This document shows positions 13,396 through 15,414 of a stretch of DNA of 15,414 bases, one piece after another. The first letter of the stretch is position 1, and each line of letters starts with the position of its first letter. The DNA is taken from contig JANXTP010000369.1 in NCBI GenBank assembly GCA_025352345.1, forward strand, positions 1 to 15,414. Reading direction: 5' to 3'. Both the position numbers and the translations under genes were made by a program. Origin of the DNA: Burkholderiales bacterium (lineage in GTDB: Bacteria; Pseudomonadota; Gammaproteobacteria; Burkholderiales; Burkholderiaceae_C). The notes below the pieces were generated by a model. The model saw nothing but the letters and a program-made list of their open reading frames with translations, was not told the origin of the DNA and made no database searches.

Positions 13396-14967
13396 ATGAA
13401 GCATCTGCAAGGGCTCACGGTGCTGGTGCTGGGTCTGGGCGACTCCGGCCTCGCGATGGCACGCTGGAGCGCGCGTTGCGGCGCGGCGGTGCGGGTCTGG
13501 GACAGCCGTGAATCCCCACCGCAGGCCACGGCCTTGGCCGAACGGCTGCCGCAGGCGCTGAAGTTGACGGGCGAGCTGACCGCATCGGCGTTCGAGGGTG
13601 TGCAACTGGTGCTGAAGAGCCCGGGTCTGTCGCCCACCGATGCACGCATTGCCGCGCCGCTGAACGCGGCCGTGGCGCGTGGAGTGGTGGTGCAAGGCGA
13701 GCTCGATGTGTTTGCCCGCGCGCTGGGCGACCTGAGAACCGAATGCGGTTATGCGCCGCAGGTGCTGGCCATCACCGGCACCAACGGCAAGACCACGACC
13801 ACGGCCATGACAGCGCTGCTGGTCGAACGCGCCGGCAAGCGCGTCGCCGTGGCCGGCAACATCGGCCCGACGATGCTGCAGACGCTGGCCGATGCGCTCG
13901 ATGGCGACCCTGATGCCTGGTCCGAGGTCTGGGTGCTCGAACTCAGCAGCTTCCAGCTCGACGGCGTCACGGGCTTCGAGCCCGATGCCGCAGCCCTCCT
14001 CAACATCACCGAAGACCACCTTGACTGGCACGGCTCGATGGCGAGCTACGCCGCTGCCAAAGCCCGCGTCTGGGGTCGCGATGCGGTGATGGTTGTCAAC
14101 CGCGACGACGCCCGCGTCGAAGCGATGGTGCTGGCCGCGCAGCCGCAGGCGCCTGCTGCCAAGGCCAACGCGAAAGCCCGCATCCCGGCGGTCGTGGCCC
14201 GCGCCGTCGTGCGGTTCGGGCTCGACGCGCCGCAACACCCGGGTGACTTCGGCCTGATCACCGAAAACGGTGTCGCCTGGCTGGTGCGTGCGCTCGAAGC
14301 CGACGACAGCTTCCCGCGCAAGCGGGTGCGTGCGGGGGTCGAGGTTGTGCCTGAAGATCTGCACATCCAGCGGCTGATGCCGGCCGATGCGCTGCGCGTG
14401 CGCGGGCGCCACAACGCGGCCAACGCGCTGGCCGCACTGGCGCTGGCCACCGCGATCGGCTGCCCGCTGGCGCCGATGCTGCATGGCCTGCGCGACTACG
14501 CCGGCGAGCCGCACCGCGTGGCGCATGTCGCCACCGTCGACGGCGTCGACGCCTACGACGACAGCAAGGGCACGAACGTCGGTGCGACCGTCGCGGCGCT
14601 GGTGGGTCTGGGCGCTGACAGAGAACCGGCTAAGCTGGTGGTGATCCTCGGTGGCGACGGCAAGGGCCAGGATTTCTCGCCGCTGGCCGAGCCGGTGCGC
14701 CGCCATGCGCGCGCGGTGGCGACGCTGGGCCGCGATGCGGCCCTGATCGAAGCGGCGCTCGCATCGATCGAGCCATTGACGCTGCAGCGCCACGCCACGC
14801 TCGAAGCCGCGACGCGCTGGTCCTTCGCCCAAGCTCTGCCGGGCGACGCGGTGCTGCTGAGCCCGGCCTGCGCCAGCCTCGACATGTTCCGCCACTACGC
14901 CCACCGCGCCGACGTCTTCGTCGACGAAGTGCGCTCGATCGCAGCCGGCGTGGGGGTGGAAGTATGA
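13396..14967 (+). CDS. murD: UDP-MurNAc-L-alanine:D-glutamate ligase MurD
   Basis: Cytoplasmic ATP-dependent ligase that adds D-glutamate to UDP-MurNAc-L-Ala. The N-terminal Rossmann domain starts with VLVLGLGDSGLAMARW and includes LKSPGLSP. The ATP loop is ITGTNGKTTT (G128, K132). Then come AGNIGPT, VLELSSFQLD, LNITEDHLDWHGSM, the domain boundary GRHNAANALAA (H339-N340), YDDSKGTNVGAT, ILGGDGKGQDFSPL and the end LSPACASLDMF. At 523 residues it is longer than E. coli MurD (438). Much of the extra length is an Ala/Lys-rich stretch and adjoining segment about residues 246-330, between the central and C-terminal domains. Betaproteobacterial MurD proteins are generally around 500 residues, so this is a lineage trait and not a fusion. 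The stop overlaps the ftsW start as ATGA. Confidence 0.96.
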   Translation: MKHLQGLTVLVLGLGDSGLAMARWSARCGAAVRVWDSRESPPQATALAERLPQALKLTGELTASAFEGVQLVLKSPGLSPTDARIAAPLNAAVARGVVVQGELDVFARALGDLRTECGYAPQVLAITGTNGKTTTTAMTALLVERAGKRVAVAGNIGPTMLQTLADALDGDPDAWSEVWVLELSSFQLDGVTGFEPDAAALLNITEDHLDWHGSMASYAAAKARVWGRDAVMVVNRDDARVEAMVLAAQPQAPAAKANAKARIPAVVARAVVRFGLDAPQHPGDFGLITENGVAWLVRALEADDSFPRKRVRAGVEVVPEDLHIQRLMPADALRVRGRHNAANALAALALATAIGCPLAPMLHGLRDYAGEPHRVAHVATVDGVDAYDDSKGTNVGATVAALVGLGADREPAKLVVILGGDGKGQDFSPLAEPVRRHARAVATLGRDAALIEAALASIEPLTLQRHATLEAATRWSFAQALPGDAVLLSPACASLDMFRHYAHRADVFVDEVRSIAAGVGVEV

Positions 14968-15414
14968 GCAGCCTGGTGCGAGCCCTGCGCATCGATGCGC
15001 TGAAGGGGCGCATGGCGGGCTTGTGGCCGGGTGACGTTTCCGCAGGCGGGGCCGTTCCGGTGCGCGACTGGATCAACGTGTCATCAAGCACACCGACCCG
15101 GGTGCAAGGCTTCGACCAGGCGCTGCTGTGCGTGGTGGTGGCGCTGCTGGCTCTCGGCATCGTGATGGTCTACAGCGCATCGATCGCGATGTCGGACAAC
15201 CCGCGGTTCTCCTTCTACACACCGACCTATTTCCTGTCGCGCCATGTGCTGTCGCTGTGCATTGCCTGTGTGGCGGCGCTGGTCGTCGTCCAGGTGCCAG
15301 TGAGTGTGTGGGAGGCGGCGGCGCCGTGGATCTTCGTCGCCGCCTTGTTTCTGTTGGTGGTGGTGCTGGTGCCGGCCGTCAGCCACGGCGTCAAGGGGGC
15401 GCGGCGCTGGATTC
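14964..15414 (+). CDS. ftsW: Septal peptidoglycan glycosyltransferase FtsW, N-terminal part
   Basis: The gene runs off the right edge; 150 complete codons are visible. FtsW is the SEDS-family polymerase that works with FtsI at the division site. ATG 14964 overlaps the murD stop as ATGA. An N-terminal cytoplasmic tail of about 50 residues precedes FDQALL. Then come a first helix (LLCVVVALLALGIVMVYSASI, with the SEDS signature MVYSAS), a short loop, a second helix near YFLSRHVLSLCIACVAALVVV, a third near IFVAALFLLVVVLV, and the start of the loop SHGVKGARRWI, which corresponds to the G-x-x-x-NGARRWI segment of known SEDS proteins. The fragment ends before the catalytic aspartate region. RodA is the alternative SEDS family, but position beside murD and the MVYSASIA form fit FtsW. 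Confidence 0.94.
   Translation, partial: MSSLVRALRIDALKGRMAGLWPGDVSAGGAVPVRDWINVSSSTPTRVQGFDQALLCVVVALLALGIVMVYSASIAMSDNPRFSFYTPTYFLSRHVLSLCIACVAALVVVQVPVSVWEAAAPWIFVAALFLLVVVLVPAVSHGVKGARRWI

Noticed and set aside
12129..14904. Two minus-strand open frames of 506 and 523 codons opposite mraY and murD
   Set aside because: They are shadows of + strand codon bias; the protein sequences are low-complexity Arg/His/Gln/Asp mixtures.

Overview
The window is GC-rich, apart from a short AT-rich gap, and it is densely coding. Every supported gene is on the + strand. The order mraZ-rsmH-ftsL-ftsI-murE-murF-mraY-murD-ftsW, the wording of the proteins (MraZ starting MFQG-like, MurE with a DNPR motif, the long MurD) and the base composition point to a Gram-negative betaproteobacterium. 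Burkholderiales, perhaps near the Leptothrix/Sphaerotilus/Rubrivivax group, is my best guess. That placement is inference from family resemblance, not from a search.

Layout. Positions 1-419 hold the C-terminal end of a Bcr/CflA-like MFS drug exporter. Positions 502-1512 encode an exported alpha-carbonic anhydrase with all zinc ligands. A large inner-membrane c-di-GMP enzyme (HAMP-PAS-PAS-GGDEF-EAL, 1550-4846) follows after 37 bases. A NnrU-family membrane protein (4910-5491) comes next. A 230-base gap (5492-5721) contains a stem-loop, an AT-rich stretch, a sigma70-type promoter and four TGG-type repeats in 10-bp register that look like the MraZ operator.

From 5722 to the right edge is the division and cell wall (dcw) cluster: mraZ (autoregulator), rsmH (16S rRNA m4C1402 methyltransferase), ftsL and ftsI (septal divisome and transpeptidase), murE and murF (addition of the third residue and of D-Ala-D-Ala to the UDP-MurNAc peptide), mraY (lipid I synthase), murD (D-Glu ligase) and the first 150 codons of ftsW (septal glycosyltransferase). 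The genes overlap by 1, 4 or 11 bases at six of the eight junctions, which implies one long transcript and translational coupling. Precursor synthesis (MurD, MurE, MurF, MraY) and its use at the septum (FtsI, FtsW, FtsL) are therefore made together.

No mobile element, CRISPR array, tRNA or rRNA was seen. I found no convincing new multi-gene system; the window is mostly a well-known core cluster. The items most worth a second look are the MraZ operator overlapping the mra promoter, a hairpin that covers the ribosome binding site of the carbonic anhydrase gene, and a patch of unusual composition inside rsmH.
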